Of a DNA stretch of 64,000 nucleotides, positions 19,493 through 28,916 are shown piece by piece. Below the pieces are notes generated by a model. It did no database searches. It was not told where the DNA came from and saw nothing but the letters and a program-made list of their open reading frames with translations. Every line of letters starts with the position of its first letter. The stretch's first letter is position 1. Made by a program: the position numbers and the translations under genes. This DNA is from Labrenzia sp. PHM005 (GTDB lineage: Bacteria; Pseudomonadota; Alphaproteobacteria; Rhizobiales; Stappiaceae), in assembly GCF_006517275.1 (NCBI RefSeq), contig NZ_CP041191.1, positions 2,661,001-2,725,000 of the forward strand, written 5' to 3'.

Positions 19493-19780
19493 ATGACCAA
19501 GAAAGAGATTACAGCTTTTGTGGGCTGGTGTTGCGTGTTGAACGTCACGCTGCTGCTCATCAGTTCTGCTGCGCTTCTATTTGAGCCGAGCTGGATTCGC
19601 AGCGTATTTGCGCTTGCTTATACCACAGGCGACATGCGGGCTTTGCATTCGGAAATTCTACACATCGATCAGCAAGAAATCGGGATGTTCTACGTAAACG
19701 TTTTGACCCAATACAAGCTCTTGATTGTTGTGTTCAATGTTGTGCCCTATTGCGCACTCAAACTCATGCGCAAAACATAA
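19493..19780 (+). CDS. Small membrane protein, DUF6868-like
   Basis: 95 residues from ATG 19493. Two membrane helices: ITAFVGWCCVLNVTLLLISSAALLF and YKLLIVVFNVVPYCALKLM, with a short periplasmic or cytoplasmic loop containing HSEILHIDQQE between them. The pattern (T)AFxGWC...NxxLLL... and KLLIxVFNxVPYxAL fits my recollection of DUF6868; no function is known for that family. It sits alone, converging on carA. The longer reading from 19463 lacks a ribosome-binding site. Confidence 0.65.
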   Translation: MTKKEITAFVGWCCVLNVTLLLISSAALLFEPSWIRSVFALAYTTGDMRALHSEILHIDQQEIGMFYVNVLTQYKLLIVVFNVVPYCALKLMRKT

Positions 19781-19881
19781 TTCACATGAAGACAAGGGGC
19801 AGGCGTTTCCTGTCTCACGCAGTTCGCGCTGGTGGCGCAGCAGCGCGAAATTGGCCGCTGCGCGTTTACTTGCCTTAGCTG

Positions 19882-21063
19882 TTAAGCGGCCTTGTTGGCG
19901 TCCATCAAATCGGTGAACCGCTTGAACAGATAGCGGCTGTCACGCGGGCCAGGAGACGCTTCGGGATGGTACTGGACCGAAAAGACCGGCTTGTCTTTCA
20001 TTGCCAAACCGCAGTTTGATCCGTCAAACAGGGAGACATGAGTTTGCTCGACGTTGTCCGGAAGGCTGTCCGCGTCCACAGCAAAACCATGGTTCATGGA
20101 CGTGATCTCAACTTTGCCGGAGGTCTGATCAAGAACCGGATGGTTTGCGCCATGGTGACCCTGGTGCATTTTGATGGTCTTGCCGCCGAGCGCCAGAGCG
20201 AGCATCTGGTGGCCAAGGCAAATGCCGAAAACCGGTAGCCCAGTATCAATCACGGACTTGATGGCGCCGACAGCGTATTCGCCAGTGGCGGCTGGGTCGC
20301 CGGGGCCGTTGGACAGGAATATCCCATCTGGCTTGTGGGCAAGAATATCGTCAGGGCTCGTGTTGGCCGGAAGCACAGTGACATCGCAGCCGGCGTCAGT
20401 CAGAAGGCGCAAGATGTTCCGCTTGATGCCGAAATCGAGCGCAACAACCTTGAATTTGCCGCCCTCGGCATCGGAAAAGCCTTCATCCCAAACCCAGGTT
20501 TTTTGAGACCACGTGTGAGTCTGGGCCGTCGATACGTCCTTTGCCAGATCCATACCAACCAAACCAGGCCAGTTGGCAGCAGCCATCTTCAAGTTATCCA
20601 AATCAAAGTTGCCGTCCGGATCATGGGCGATCACACCATTGGGAACACCCTTCTCGCGAATGAGGGCTGTGAGTGCACGCGTGTCGACACCGCTGATACC
20701 GATGAGGTTGCGGCTTTTCAGCCAGGCATCTAGGTGTTGGGCAGCACGGTAATTGGCCGGGTCGGTGATGGAGGCGGCGAGCACAGTGCCGCGAATACCG
20801 CTGTCTGCCGCCATATTCACGGTCTCAATGTCTTCGCCATTTGTGCCGACATTGCCGATATGGGGGAAGGTGAAGGTGATGATCTGACCGGAATAGGACG
20901 GGTCTGTCAGGATCTCCTGATAGCCTGTCATTGCGGTATTGAAACAGATTTCACCAACGGCCTGACCGGTGGCGCCTAAGCCATATCCTTCGATAACACT
21001 GCCGTCGGAGAGCACAAGCAGGGCGGTCGCCGGGGTGTCGGACCATGCGTCTGCAGTCGTCAT
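19882..21063 (-). CDS. carA: Carbamoyl-phosphate synthase small subunit
   Basis: 393 residues. The N-terminal CPS small-chain domain (LVLSDGSVIEGYGLGATG, CFNTAMTGYQEILTDPSY) is followed by a class I glutamine amidotransferase domain with FLSNGPGDP, the nucleophile-bearing FGICLGHQM, and the catalytic His-Glu in VQYHPEASPGP. It releases ammonia from glutamine for CarB. Same strand as carB, but the two are not adjacent. Confidence 0.98.
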   Translation of the reverse strand: MTTADAWSDTPATALLVLSDGSVIEGYGLGATGQAVGEICFNTAMTGYQEILTDPSYSGQIITFTFPHIGNVGTNGEDIETVNMAADSGIRGTVLAASITDPANYRAAQHLDAWLKSRNLIGISGVDTRALTALIREKGVPNGVIAHDPDGNFDLDNLKMAAANWPGLVGMDLAKDVSTAQTHTWSQKTWVWDEGFSDAEGGKFKVVALDFGIKRNILRLLTDAGCDVTVLPANTSPDDILAHKPDGIFLSNGPGDPAATGEYAVGAIKSVIDTGLPVFGICLGHQMLALALGGKTIKMHQGHHGANHPVLDQTSGKVEITSMNHGFAVDADSLPDNVEQTHVSLFDGSNCGLAMKDKPVFSVQYHPEASPGPRDSRYLFKRFTDLMDANKAA

Positions 21064-21296
21064 GTCTTGTATCCAGAGTTTGTTGGTGACATCATGCGCT
21101 GCAGGAAGGGCGATTGGAGCGTGGGATTTCCGCGCATCTGGCCGCCTGCATTAAGCGCGGGACTCTATGGGAAGCGGACAGGATCGTCAACATTGATCCT
21201 CTGAAAAAAGATCTTTAAAATTCAATCACTTGGCTTGAGCGGGCCAGAGGGTGCAAAACGTACCCGCGGTTTCGCGTGGCAGAGGTGGGGCAAACC

Positions 21297-21809
21297 ATGC
21301 GCGATGCAATGCGAGAAAGAATCAATACTGCTTTGCGGGCAGCTCAAGACGCGAGCGACAAACGCCGGTGTGCCACACTGCGTTTGATACAAACTGCTGT
21401 CAAAGACCGCGAAAACGCGGCCAGAGAACATGGCAAAGATGGTGTCAACGAGGATGAGGTCGTTGATATTCTTCGGAAAATGCTCCGGCAACGCGATGCT
21501 TCTGCGGAAGAGTTTGAAAGTGGCGGCCAGCTGGATCTGGCTGAACAGGAGCGCATCGAGCAAGCGATAATCCGGGAATTTTTGCCCGAACAGTTGAGCG
21601 AAGCCGAAGTTCGCTCGGCCTGCGAGTCCACGGTCAAGGAAATTGATGCTCATGGGCTTCGCGACATTGGCCGCTGTATGAGTGAATTGAAATCCCGTTA
21701 TCCAGGGAAGATGGACTTTGTTCAGGCGTCCTGCGTCATGAAGGATATGTTGCGCAATGCAGGCAACGAAAACACTGGCGGCGAGCCCGGAGATGAGGCC
21801 AGTAACTGA
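21297..21809 (+). CDS. GatB/YqeY-domain protein
   Basis: 170 residues. It begins MRDAMRERINTALRAAQDASDKRRCATLRLIQTAVKDRENAAR, the standard YqeY start. It ends with the helical module FLPEQLSEAEVRSACESTVKEI and DIGRCMSELKSRYPGKMDF, shared with the tRNA-binding tail of GatB. ATG 21297 is preceded by GAGGTGGGG; the upstream GTG frame start at 21276 is less likely. YqeY proteins are thought to act in tRNA-dependent amidation or tRNA binding, without a fixed role. It precedes dnaG by 190 bp, a neighbourhood common in alphaproteobacteria. Confidence 0.88.
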   Translation: MRDAMRERINTALRAAQDASDKRRCATLRLIQTAVKDRENAAREHGKDGVNEDEVVDILRKMLRQRDASAEEFESGGQLDLAEQERIEQAIIREFLPEQLSEAEVRSACESTVKEIDAHGLRDIGRCMSELKSRYPGKMDFVQASCVMKDMLRNAGNENTGGEPGDEASN

Positions 21810-21999
21810 ACTTGTGCTGGCAGCATAAATCGCTGCCGCCGGACTGTTCTGTCCTGGTTGACCACATCTCATCCCCAGATGCGCCCATCAGATATCAATC
21901 TTCTGGTGCAGGATCGAAATACGTCCTATTTTGATCCGTCTTGCGTGCTGCCAAGGTGCGAGCACTCCTAGTTCTGCCGATACGGATTTATAAACTTTC

Positions 22000-23958
22000 A
22001 TGCGATTTGAGCCGCGCCTACTTGATGAAATCCGGGCCCGACTGCCGCTATCCGAAATTGTAGCGCGCAGGGTTACCTGGGATCGGCGCAAGACCCAGCC
22101 GGGAAAAGGGGACTATTGGGCTTGCTGCCCGTTTCACCAGGAAAAGAGCCCGAGTTTCCACGTCGACGACCGGCGCAACCGCTACAAATGTTTTGGCTGC
22201 GGTGCCTCGGGCGATCATTTCAGGTTTCTAACCGAAACCGAAGGTTTGAGCTTTCCCGAAGCCGTGGAACGGCTGGCTGAACAGGCTGGTGTTGCCTTAC
22301 CTGCTCCGGATCCGCAGGCCGCGCGGCGGGAACAAAAGCGGGCAGGGCTTGCCGATATATGCGAGATGGCAGCGCAGTTTTTCGAAACACAATTCAAAAG
22401 CCCGCGTGGTGATGCGGCCCGCGCTTATGTCCAAAAACGCGGGCTCACTCAGGAGACTTTGCGCGAATTCCGGTTTGGCTTGGCACCAAACAGCCGCGAT
22501 GCGCTGAAATCCCATCTCAAAGGCCAGGGAATTCCCGAAACGGCGATGATAGAGGCTGGCCTCTTGATCAAACCGGAGGACGGTCGTCCGCCTTATGACC
22601 GGTTCCGTGGCCGTTTGATGATCCCGATCCAGGATGACCGCGGCCGGGTGGTTGCCTTTGGTGGCCGGACGATGCTGCCTGATGGTCAACCGAAATACCT
22701 CAACTCGCCGGAAACACCGCTCTTCCACAAAGGCACGATGCTGTTCAACGCCCACCGGGCCCGCGAACCTGCCTTCAAGTTGAACCAGGCTGTGGTGGTT
22801 GAGGGATATATGGATGCGATTGCACTCTACCAGGCTGGGATCCGCCATGTGGTGGCCTCGCTCGGAACGGCGTTTACCGAAGACCAGATCCTGCGGCTGT
22901 GGCGGTTTGCTCCTGAACCGGTGATCTGTTTCGACGGTGATGCCGCGGGTGTATCTGCAGCTCACCGGGCTATTGATCGCATTTTTCCGGTGCTCAAAAG
23001 CGGTTATTCGTTCCAATTTAGCTTTCTGCCGGATGGCATGGATCCGGATGATCTCATCAAGCAGCGTGGTGTTTCTGGTTTTCAGGAGGAAACCGCTCGG
23101 GCGAAGTCCTTGTTTGATGTGGTCTGGGACCGGGAGATTTCTGTTGCCCGGCTGGATACGCCGGAGCGCAAGGCGGCCCTGGAAAAACGCTTCGACGATT
23201 TAATCGGCACCATCCGAGACGAGCGGGTAAAGCGGCGCTATCAGCTGGACCTGAAGTTCAAACTGTCGAACTTGTTTTTCGAATTGTCGCGCCAAGACCG
23301 TAAAGGTGGTCGCAAGCCTGGTGCCGAGGCTGCTGGCGGTGGTGTCATTGGGCTTGCGCGCGAGCGAGTGGCAGTCAGCGATGACTTTGGCACTGAGCGG
23401 CTCGTTCTAGGCCTTTGCATGCGCTATCCATATCTTCTGGATCGGAATTTCGAGCGGGTCTCGGGCTTGCCCTTTGTCAATGAATTGCACATCGGAGTTC
23501 GGGATGCGCTGTGCCGGATTATTGATGATCTTGAAACAGCGCCGGTTGCCGGCCTGATTTCCTCCTTCGATGACCCGCTCAAGGACATCATGCATGAGAT
23601 GGTGCTGGAAACGATTGGCTTGCAGGAGCAAAAACAGGCAGAGTTTTCTGCGCTCAACCATCGCTTTCCGCTGCTCAAGGCGAACCCGCCCGAGGATTTT
23701 GTCGAGGCGGCCTTCCTTCATTTCCTGGATGTGTTGGAACTCAATGCCTTGGAAGAGGAATTGCAATCAGAGCTGGCCAGTGCGGATGAACACTTGGATG
23801 AGACGTCTTGGGACCGGATCCAGGCCCTGACGCAAGATCTTGCTCGGCGGCGCGAGGAATGCGCCCGTGAAGAAGGTGAACTTGCCGAACGGGCCAAGAA
23901 AATCAGATCAGCACCCCCAGCTGCATCAGCGGATGGAAGTGCTATTGCTTCGATTTGA
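22000..23958 (+). CDS. dnaG: DNA primase
   Basis: 652 residues. The N-terminal CHC2 zinc finger CCPFHQEKSPSFHVDDRRN followed by YKCFGCGASGD, the catalytic core with VVVEGYMDAIAL and ICFDGDAAG (Toprim acidic residues), and a C-terminal helical helicase-binding region (about 450-640) are all present. It makes the RNA primers for Okazaki fragments. ATG 22000 gives the usual start MRFEPRLLDEIRARLPLSEIV. The last 33 bp overlap the end of the convergent TctC-type gene. rpoD, which often follows dnaG, is 2.8 kb further on. Confidence 0.97.
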   Translation: MRFEPRLLDEIRARLPLSEIVARRVTWDRRKTQPGKGDYWACCPFHQEKSPSFHVDDRRNRYKCFGCGASGDHFRFLTETEGLSFPEAVERLAEQAGVALPAPDPQAARREQKRAGLADICEMAAQFFETQFKSPRGDAARAYVQKRGLTQETLREFRFGLAPNSRDALKSHLKGQGIPETAMIEAGLLIKPEDGRPPYDRFRGRLMIPIQDDRGRVVAFGGRTMLPDGQPKYLNSPETPLFHKGTMLFNAHRAREPAFKLNQAVVVEGYMDAIALYQAGIRHVVASLGTAFTEDQILRLWRFAPEPVICFDGDAAGVSAAHRAIDRIFPVLKSGYSFQFSFLPDGMDPDDLIKQRGVSGFQEETARAKSLFDVVWDREISVARLDTPERKAALEKRFDDLIGTIRDERVKRRYQLDLKFKLSNLFFELSRQDRKGGRKPGAEAAGGGVIGLARERVAVSDDFGTERLVLGLCMRYPYLLDRNFERVSGLPFVNELHIGVRDALCRIIDDLETAPVAGLISSFDDPLKDIMHEMVLETIGLQEQKQAEFSALNHRFPLLKANPPEDFVEAAFLHFLDVLELNALEEELQSELASADEHLDETSWDRIQALTQDLARRREECAREEGELAERAKKIRSAPPAASADGSAIASI

Positions 23959-24972
23959 CGAAACCTGCAGCTGGGAAGGCTCAGATTTTACTTCGCCAGT
24001 TTCTAGGGCCTGAAGAATGTCACGAAGCATTGTTTCCTGTGCCAGAAGAAAGTCCGTCATCTGTTCTCCGGCAAGAAACATTGGCTCCCACTTATGCACG
24101 CGTCGCGTGTTTTCCCAAACACGGGTCTCGGACAAAGATGCGAGCATGGTCCGATAATGGGTTACTTTGCTATTCTCGGCATTGGCCCCGGAAAAGAAGC
24201 CACGCCAGTTCGCAAACACAACATTTAATCCAATACTATTCAGGGCCGGGGCCGCAACGCCTTGCAATTGCCCGTCCGAGGTTACGCCGAGAATTCTAAT
24301 CTTGCCTTCTTGCGCCGCCGGGAGGAGTTCTCCGACACCGCTGACGACCGCTTTCACTTGACCTTGAAGCATGCGGTTGAGTGCTTGTTCTCCGCCATCG
24401 GCAGGGGAATACCTGATCTTATTGAGTGGAATTTCTGCCGCTTGTGCAATCAGACCAAGAGTGATGTGATCCAGTGAAAAGTACTCCGACCCTCCGGCGA
24501 TTGGCACTCTTGCTGGAGAGGATTTGATTGCGGCAAAGAGGGCGTAGATGTTCTGGTATGGACTATCTGCAGGGACGGCGATTGCCTGATAGTCATTTAT
24601 GAGGATCGCGACAGGTGTGGTATCCCGCCAACCCGGCTGAAAATCGCTTCGAATTGCACGGATTATGATTGGTACCGATTGAACCATCAAAGTGTTTTTA
24701 TGCCGTTTCGGAGACCTAATCAGGCTTAGCAGCGCCCGGCCCCCGCCCGCGCCCGGGAGATTTTCGTAGGTGATATCGGTGGCAAGACCTGTTGATGTGA
24801 GCGCTGCCCCAACTGCCCGCGCCGTTGAATCCCAGCCACCGCCCGGACTTCCAGGGATCAAGAACCGGATCGGCTTTGTGTCGGCACATGCTGTCGAAGT
24901 AACAATAAACCCAAGCAGAGCAGCTGTCAGAAGCCGCTGGGCAGCACGCAGAAATCTGTCACTATAAAACAT
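23926..24972 (-). CDS. Bug/TctC-type periplasmic solute-binding protein (copy 1)
   Basis: 348 residues from ATG 24972, chosen for the strong GAGGAG ribosome-binding site; the longer frame to 25035 is not needed. Signal peptide RLLTAALLGFIVTSTACADTK. The fold markers of tripartite tricarboxylate transporter receptors are present: IRFLIPGSPGGGWDSTARAV, YENLPGAGGGRALL and the late IRILGVTSD. Ligands of the family are carboxylates. No TctA or TctB membrane subunits are nearby, so it is an orphan receptor. It is clearly paralogous to the next gene (shared LNRMLQGQVKAVVSGVGELLPAA-type segments) and overlaps dnaG tail to tail. Confidence 0.87.
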   Translation of the reverse strand: MFYSDRFLRAAQRLLTAALLGFIVTSTACADTKPIRFLIPGSPGGGWDSTARAVGAALTSTGLATDITYENLPGAGGGRALLSLIRSPKRHKNTLMVQSVPIIIRAIRSDFQPGWRDTTPVAILINDYQAIAVPADSPYQNIYALFAAIKSSPARVPIAGGSEYFSLDHITLGLIAQAAEIPLNKIRYSPADGGEQALNRMLQGQVKAVVSGVGELLPAAQEGKIRILGVTSDGQLQGVAAPALNSIGLNVVFANWRGFFSGANAENSKVTHYRTMLASLSETRVWENTRRVHKWEPMFLAGEQMTDFLLAQETMLRDILQALETGEVKSEPSQLQVSSNRSNSTSIR

Positions 24973-25056
24973 GATAGTTCTCCTCCCCGAACACCCATGA
25001 CCAATCGGTTGGTTAGCAGTGGCGGAGGCCGCCACTGTTTGTGTTTCGCAGTGTTG

Positions 25057-26028
25057 CTATTGAAGTTTATTCAGAATTTCGCCGAGATCTTTTTCCTGCT
25101 TTGCCAGGAAGGCTGTCAGCTCATCTCCCACCAAGACAAGCGGTTCCCATTTGTGTTTCCCGCGAGCCTCTGTCCAAGTGCCCGTTTCAGACATGCTCAC
25201 CAACATTTTGCGGTAGGTTGCGACTTGCTCTTCGCTTGCACCCGGTGCAGTGAAGAAACCGCGCCAGTTGGAAAAAACCACATCTAGACCCTGGCTTTTC
25301 ATTGTCGGAACATCAAGTCCAGTGAGCGGTTCAGCCGATGTAACGCCTAGGATTCGGATACGGCCGTCTGCAGCGGCTGGCAGGAGTTCTCCAACACCGC
25401 TCACGACAGCTTTCACTTTGCCGTCCAGCATGCGGTCGAGTGCCTCTTTACCGCCGTCTGCGGAGGAGTATCTCAGTTTCTCAAGCTGAATACCGGAGGC
25501 CTGAGCGATCAATCCAAGCGTTAGGTGGTCAAGGGACAAACGGCCGGAACCACCTGCGACGACGACATCCTTCGGGTTTTCCTTCAGCGCAGCAACAAAG
25601 CTGCTCATGTCCTCAAACGAGCTAGTCGCCGGGACTGCGACCGCTTGATAGGCGGAAATCATCGTCGCAACGGGCGTGATGTCCTGCCAGTTGTTTTGAT
25701 AAACTCCAGTGAGCGCACGAATGACCAAGGGGGTAGACTGAACCATCAACGTGTTTGAATGTTTCTCCGGATCGTTTACCAGGCTCAGTAGGGCGCGCCC
25801 ACCTCCAGCACCGGTCAGGTTTTCATACCCTTTGACGGTGGCATGATTTGTTTCTTCTAAGGCACCTCCAACCGTCCGGGCCGTGGTGTCCCAGCCGCCC
25901 CCCTCTCCACCTGGAATAAGAAATTGCACTTCGATTTCTTTTGCCAAAACCGGGCCGGTGAGAAAAAGCCCCATAAGAGCTGCAGTTGTGACTGATTTTA
26001 GTGTTGTCGAACGGATACCAGTGGACAT
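25057..26028 (-). CDS. Bug/TctC-type periplasmic solute-binding protein (copy 2)
   Basis: 323 residues with signal peptide SVTTAALMGLFLTGPVLAKE. It shares with its downstream neighbour the blocks FLIPGGEGGGWDTTARTVGGAL, YENLTGAGGGRALLSL, NTLMVQSTPLVIRAL, KAVVSGVGELLPAA and FSNWRGFF, so the pair arose by tandem duplication. The gap to copy 1 is 84 bp, so they are probably one transcript. The upstream 740-bp gap is AT-rich and should hold the promoter. Substrate unknown; an inner-membrane partner must be elsewhere if these act in transport rather than sensing. Confidence 0.88.
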   Translation of the reverse strand: MSTGIRSTTLKSVTTAALMGLFLTGPVLAKEIEVQFLIPGGEGGGWDTTARTVGGALEETNHATVKGYENLTGAGGGRALLSLVNDPEKHSNTLMVQSTPLVIRALTGVYQNNWQDITPVATMISAYQAVAVPATSSFEDMSSFVAALKENPKDVVVAGGSGRLSLDHLTLGLIAQASGIQLEKLRYSSADGGKEALDRMLDGKVKAVVSGVGELLPAAADGRIRILGVTSAEPLTGLDVPTMKSQGLDVVFSNWRGFFTAPGASEEQVATYRKMLVSMSETGTWTEARGKHKWEPLVLVGDELTAFLAKQEKDLGEILNKLQ

Positions 26029-26746
26029 GACAAGCTTTCTTTCTTCACTTCATTTTTGAGAATTTCGGCAGGTTTTTGTTTTTCTTCCTGCAGGTCAGTT
26101 TTTCTCCGCATTATTGCTGATTGCCTTAGGGTGCGTTCTGTAGCTGTCAGTAACCTGTCAAAAATTGTCCGGCATATTTATTTTTGATTAGAAATTAAAT
26201 TTTGAATATTTAAAATTTTACTTGATGTTAGGAATTGTAAATTTGACCATGTCAAAAATTTTCTTATTGGTGTTTTGCATTTTGGAGTTGTTGCTTTTCT
26301 GGCGGGTTCATTTTCGTTTTAGTTTTTGGTGAACACTCGCGGCGCTCGTATTTCTGCAGGAGATGTCTGCCGGTAAATCCGGTAATTCACAGCGGAAAAT
26401 GAAGAAATCTTATTGACCAGTCGCGAATCACACTTGCGAATCGTGCGCGTCGAGCTAAATAGATCTTTTGCAGCCCTCATGAGCCTCAGCCTTCAAGCCT
26501 GCTGACGGCCAATAGTCAGAAAAATGCTGCAACCCACTGATGAACACTGTTGTGGAGGCTTTGGCTGCCGCAACGTTGGATACTGCGTGCATTGTCGATG
26601 CGATAAATGACATGGTCGATAAGTGAGCAGTTAATTGGGACTTAAGGGACACAGCTTACAACCTATTGAAGACATTGATTCGCCTGGCTGCCGCCGCATA
26701 TTGCTGGCGCGCTGGGAGAAATGGGTTTGAGCGGAACTGGGCGCGG
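26029..26746. other. Non-coding gap upstream of rpoD, AT-rich near 26160-26300
   Basis: No credible gene on either strand. It separates the divergent TctC-type pair and rpoD and should carry both promoters. A TTGCGA-16 bp-TAAATA pair around 26439-26466 is one possible rpoD promoter, and an inverted TTGACCATGTCAA at 26243-26255 could be a regulator site; both are weak. Confidence 0.4.
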
Positions 26747-26766
26747 CGTGACCTTCTAAGGTCACG
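26747..26766 (+). promoter_or_regulatory. Perfect 20-bp palindrome in the rpoD leader
   Basis: CGTGACCTT and AAGGTCACG flank a CT dinucleotide. As RNA this folds into an 8-bp stem with a UCUA tetraloop, ending 4 nt before the rpoD Shine-Dalgarno GGAGC (26771). As DNA it could be an operator. Its position just ahead of the ribosome-binding site suggests an effect on rpoD expression. Confidence 0.5.
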
Positions 26767-26780
26767 AATTGGAGCACGAT

Positions 26781-28808
26781 ATGGTAGCCAAAGCGACACA
26801 AGCGGACGACAACAAGGAACAAAGCGGAGACGGTCCGGACGGCCCGCTTTTGGACCTGTCGGGCGCTGCAGTCAAAAAGATGATCAAGACCGCGAAAAAA
26901 CGCGGCTATATCACCTACGACGAACTTAACGAGGTTCTGCCGTCTGATCAGAACTCATCGGAAAAAATCGAAGACATCATGTCGATGCTTTCCGATATGG
27001 GCATCAATGTGGTTGAAGCCGAAGAGGCCGAAGACGGACCTGAAGAGGTCGATGGCGGCGAGCTGGTCGCAGCAACGACCACTGCGGTTGCCAAAACCAC
27101 CACGACAAAAGAACCCGCCGACCGGACTGATGATCCGGTGCGCATGTATTTGCGTGAGATGGGCTCGGTTGAGCTTCTGTCCCGCGAAGGCGAAATCGCC
27201 ATCGCAAAGCGCATTGAGGCCGGCCGCGAGGCTATGATCGCAGGGCTTTGTGAAAGCCCGCTGACCTTCCAGGCGATTATCATCTGGCGCGACGAACTCA
27301 ACGAAGCCCAGGTTCTCCTGCGCGACATCATCGATCTGGAAGCCACCTATGCCGGCCCGGATGCCAAGGCTGGCCCGACCGGGGCCAACGATGATGACCC
27401 GGACAGAGAAGGCGGGGAGCAGACCGGCCCGCAAAGCCAGTCAGGCCAGCAGGACAACGCCGGCGGTGTTTCCGAAGAGACGGAAAACGAAGGCGGCGAA
27501 GGTGAGGGCGATGAGGATGACGACGACGAGTTCGAATCCAACGTCTCTCTGTCTGCAATGGAAGCTGAGCTGAAGCCGCAGGTTCTGGAAACCTTCGACA
27601 ACATTGCCGACAACTACAAAAAACTGCGCCGCCTGCAGGATCAGCTGGTTGAAAACAAGCTGGCCAACAGGACTTTGTCTCCAAGCCAGGAGCGCCGGTA
27701 CAAGAAGCTGAAGGAAGACATCGTCATCGATGTGAAGAGCCTGTCGCTCAATCAAAACCGTATCGATGCCCTTGTTGCTCAGCTCTATGACATCAACAAG
27801 CGCCTGATGGGCTACGAAGGCCGTCTTCTGCGCCTGGCAGACAGCTACAATGTCGACCGCCAGGATTTCCTGAAACAGTATCAGGGGGCAGAACTTGATC
27901 CGAACTGGCTGCGCAAGGTGGCCAACCTTTCCACGCGCGGCTGGAAGAACTTCATCGCCAAGGAAAAGGAAAACGTCCGCGAGTTGCGTCAGGAAATCCA
28001 GACGTTGGCAACCGAGACCGGCCTTGAGATCACCGAATTCCGCCGCATCGTTGCCATGGTGCAAAAGGGCGAGCGTGAAGCGCGCATCGCCAAGAAGGAA
28101 ATGGTCGAGGCCAACCTGCGTCTCGTGATTTCCATTGCCAAGAAATACACCAACCGCGGCCTGCAGTTCCTGGATCTCATTCAGGAGGGCAACATCGGCC
28201 TGATGAAGGCGGTCGATAAGTTTGAATACCGCCGTGGATATAAGTTCTCCACCTATGCGACCTGGTGGATCCGGCAGGCGATCACCCGTTCGATCGCCGA
28301 CCAGGCCCGCACCATCCGTATTCCGGTGCATATGATCGAGACGATCAACAAGATCGTCCGGACCTCGCGCCAGATGCTGCACGAGATCGGCCGCGAGCCG
28401 ACCCCGGAAGAGCTGGCCGAAAAGCTGCAGATGCCGCTGGAAAAGGTCCGGAAGGTTCTGAAGATCGCCAAGGAGCCGATTTCTCTGGAAACGCCGATTG
28501 GCGATGAGGAAGATTCGCATCTCGGCGACTTCATCGAAGACAAGAACGCGGTTCTGCCGATTGATGCGGCCATTCAGTCGAATTTGCGCGAAACCACGAC
28601 CCGCGTTCTGGCCTCTCTCACGCCGCGTGAAGAGCGTGTTCTCCGGATGCGGTTTGGCATCGGTATGAACACAGATCACACGCTGGAAGAAGTCGGCCAG
28701 CAGTTCTCGGTTACCCGCGAACGTATCCGCCAGATTGAGGCCAAGGCACTCCGGAAGCTGAAACACCCAAGCCGCTCGCGGAAACTCCGCAGCTTCTTGG
28801 ACAGCTGA
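26781..28808 (+). CDS. rpoD: RNA polymerase primary sigma factor RpoD (sigma-70)
   Basis: 675 residues from ATG 26781 (GGAGC upstream; the TTG at 26769 overlaps that site). Region 1.1 is [23 protein letters not shown]; region 1.2 is [29 protein letters not shown]. The non-conserved region carries a very acidic insert near 200-240. Region 2 includes [62 protein letters not shown], region 3 [16 protein letters not shown] sequence, and region 4 the helix-turn-helix [24 protein letters not shown]. Closed by a strong terminator. Confidence 0.98.
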   Translation: MVAKATQADDNKEQSGDGPDGPLLDLSGAAVKKMIKTAKKRGYITYDELNEVLPSDQNSSEKIEDIMSMLSDMGINVVEAEEAEDGPEEVDGGELVAATTTAVAKTTTTKEPADRTDDPVRMYLREMGSVELLSREGEIAIAKRIEAGREAMIAGLCESPLTFQAIIIWRDELNEAQVLLRDIIDLEATYAGPDAKAGPTGANDDDPDREGGEQTGPQSQSGQQDNAGGVSEETENEGGEGEGDEDDDDEFESNVSLSAMEAELKPQVLETFDNIADNYKKLRRLQDQLVENKLANRTLSPSQERRYKKLKEDIVIDVKSLSLNQNRIDALVAQLYDINKRLMGYEGRLLRLADSYNVDRQDFLKQYQGAELDPNWLRKVANLSTRGWKNFIAKEKENVRELRQEIQTLATETGLEITEFRRIVAMVQKGEREARIAKKEMVEANLRLVISIAKKYTNRGLQFLDLIQEGNIGLMKAVDKFEYRRGYKFSTYATWWIRQAITRSIADQARTIRIPVHMIETINKIVRTSRQMLHEIGREPTPEELAEKLQMPLEKVRKVLKIAKEPISLETPIGDEEDSHLGDFIEDKNAVLPIDAAIQSNLRETTTRVLASLTPREERVLRMRFGIGMNTDHTLEEVGQQFSVTRERIRQIEAKALRKLKHPSRSRKLRSFLDS

Positions 28809-28830
28809 TCAGGCTCCCCATAACTTGATA

Positions 28831-28861
28831 AAAACCCGGCATATTTCTGCCGGGTTTTTTG
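28831..28861 (+). terminator. Rho-independent terminator of rpoD
   Basis: 11-bp perfect stem AAAACCCGGCA / TGCCGGGTTTT with a 6-nt loop, running into a T tract, 22 bp after the rpoD stop. Confidence 0.92.
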
Positions 28862-28916
28862 TTAAGAAGCGAAGTGAGGAATTTGCCCGCCTGCCGGGCA
28901 GGGCAAGGCGTAGCAT

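Noticed and set aside
27441..28766. Long minus-strand open frame (441 codons) opposite rpoD
   Set aside because: It is a shadow of a GC-biased coding strand; rpoD is unambiguous and the antisense translation shows no family features.
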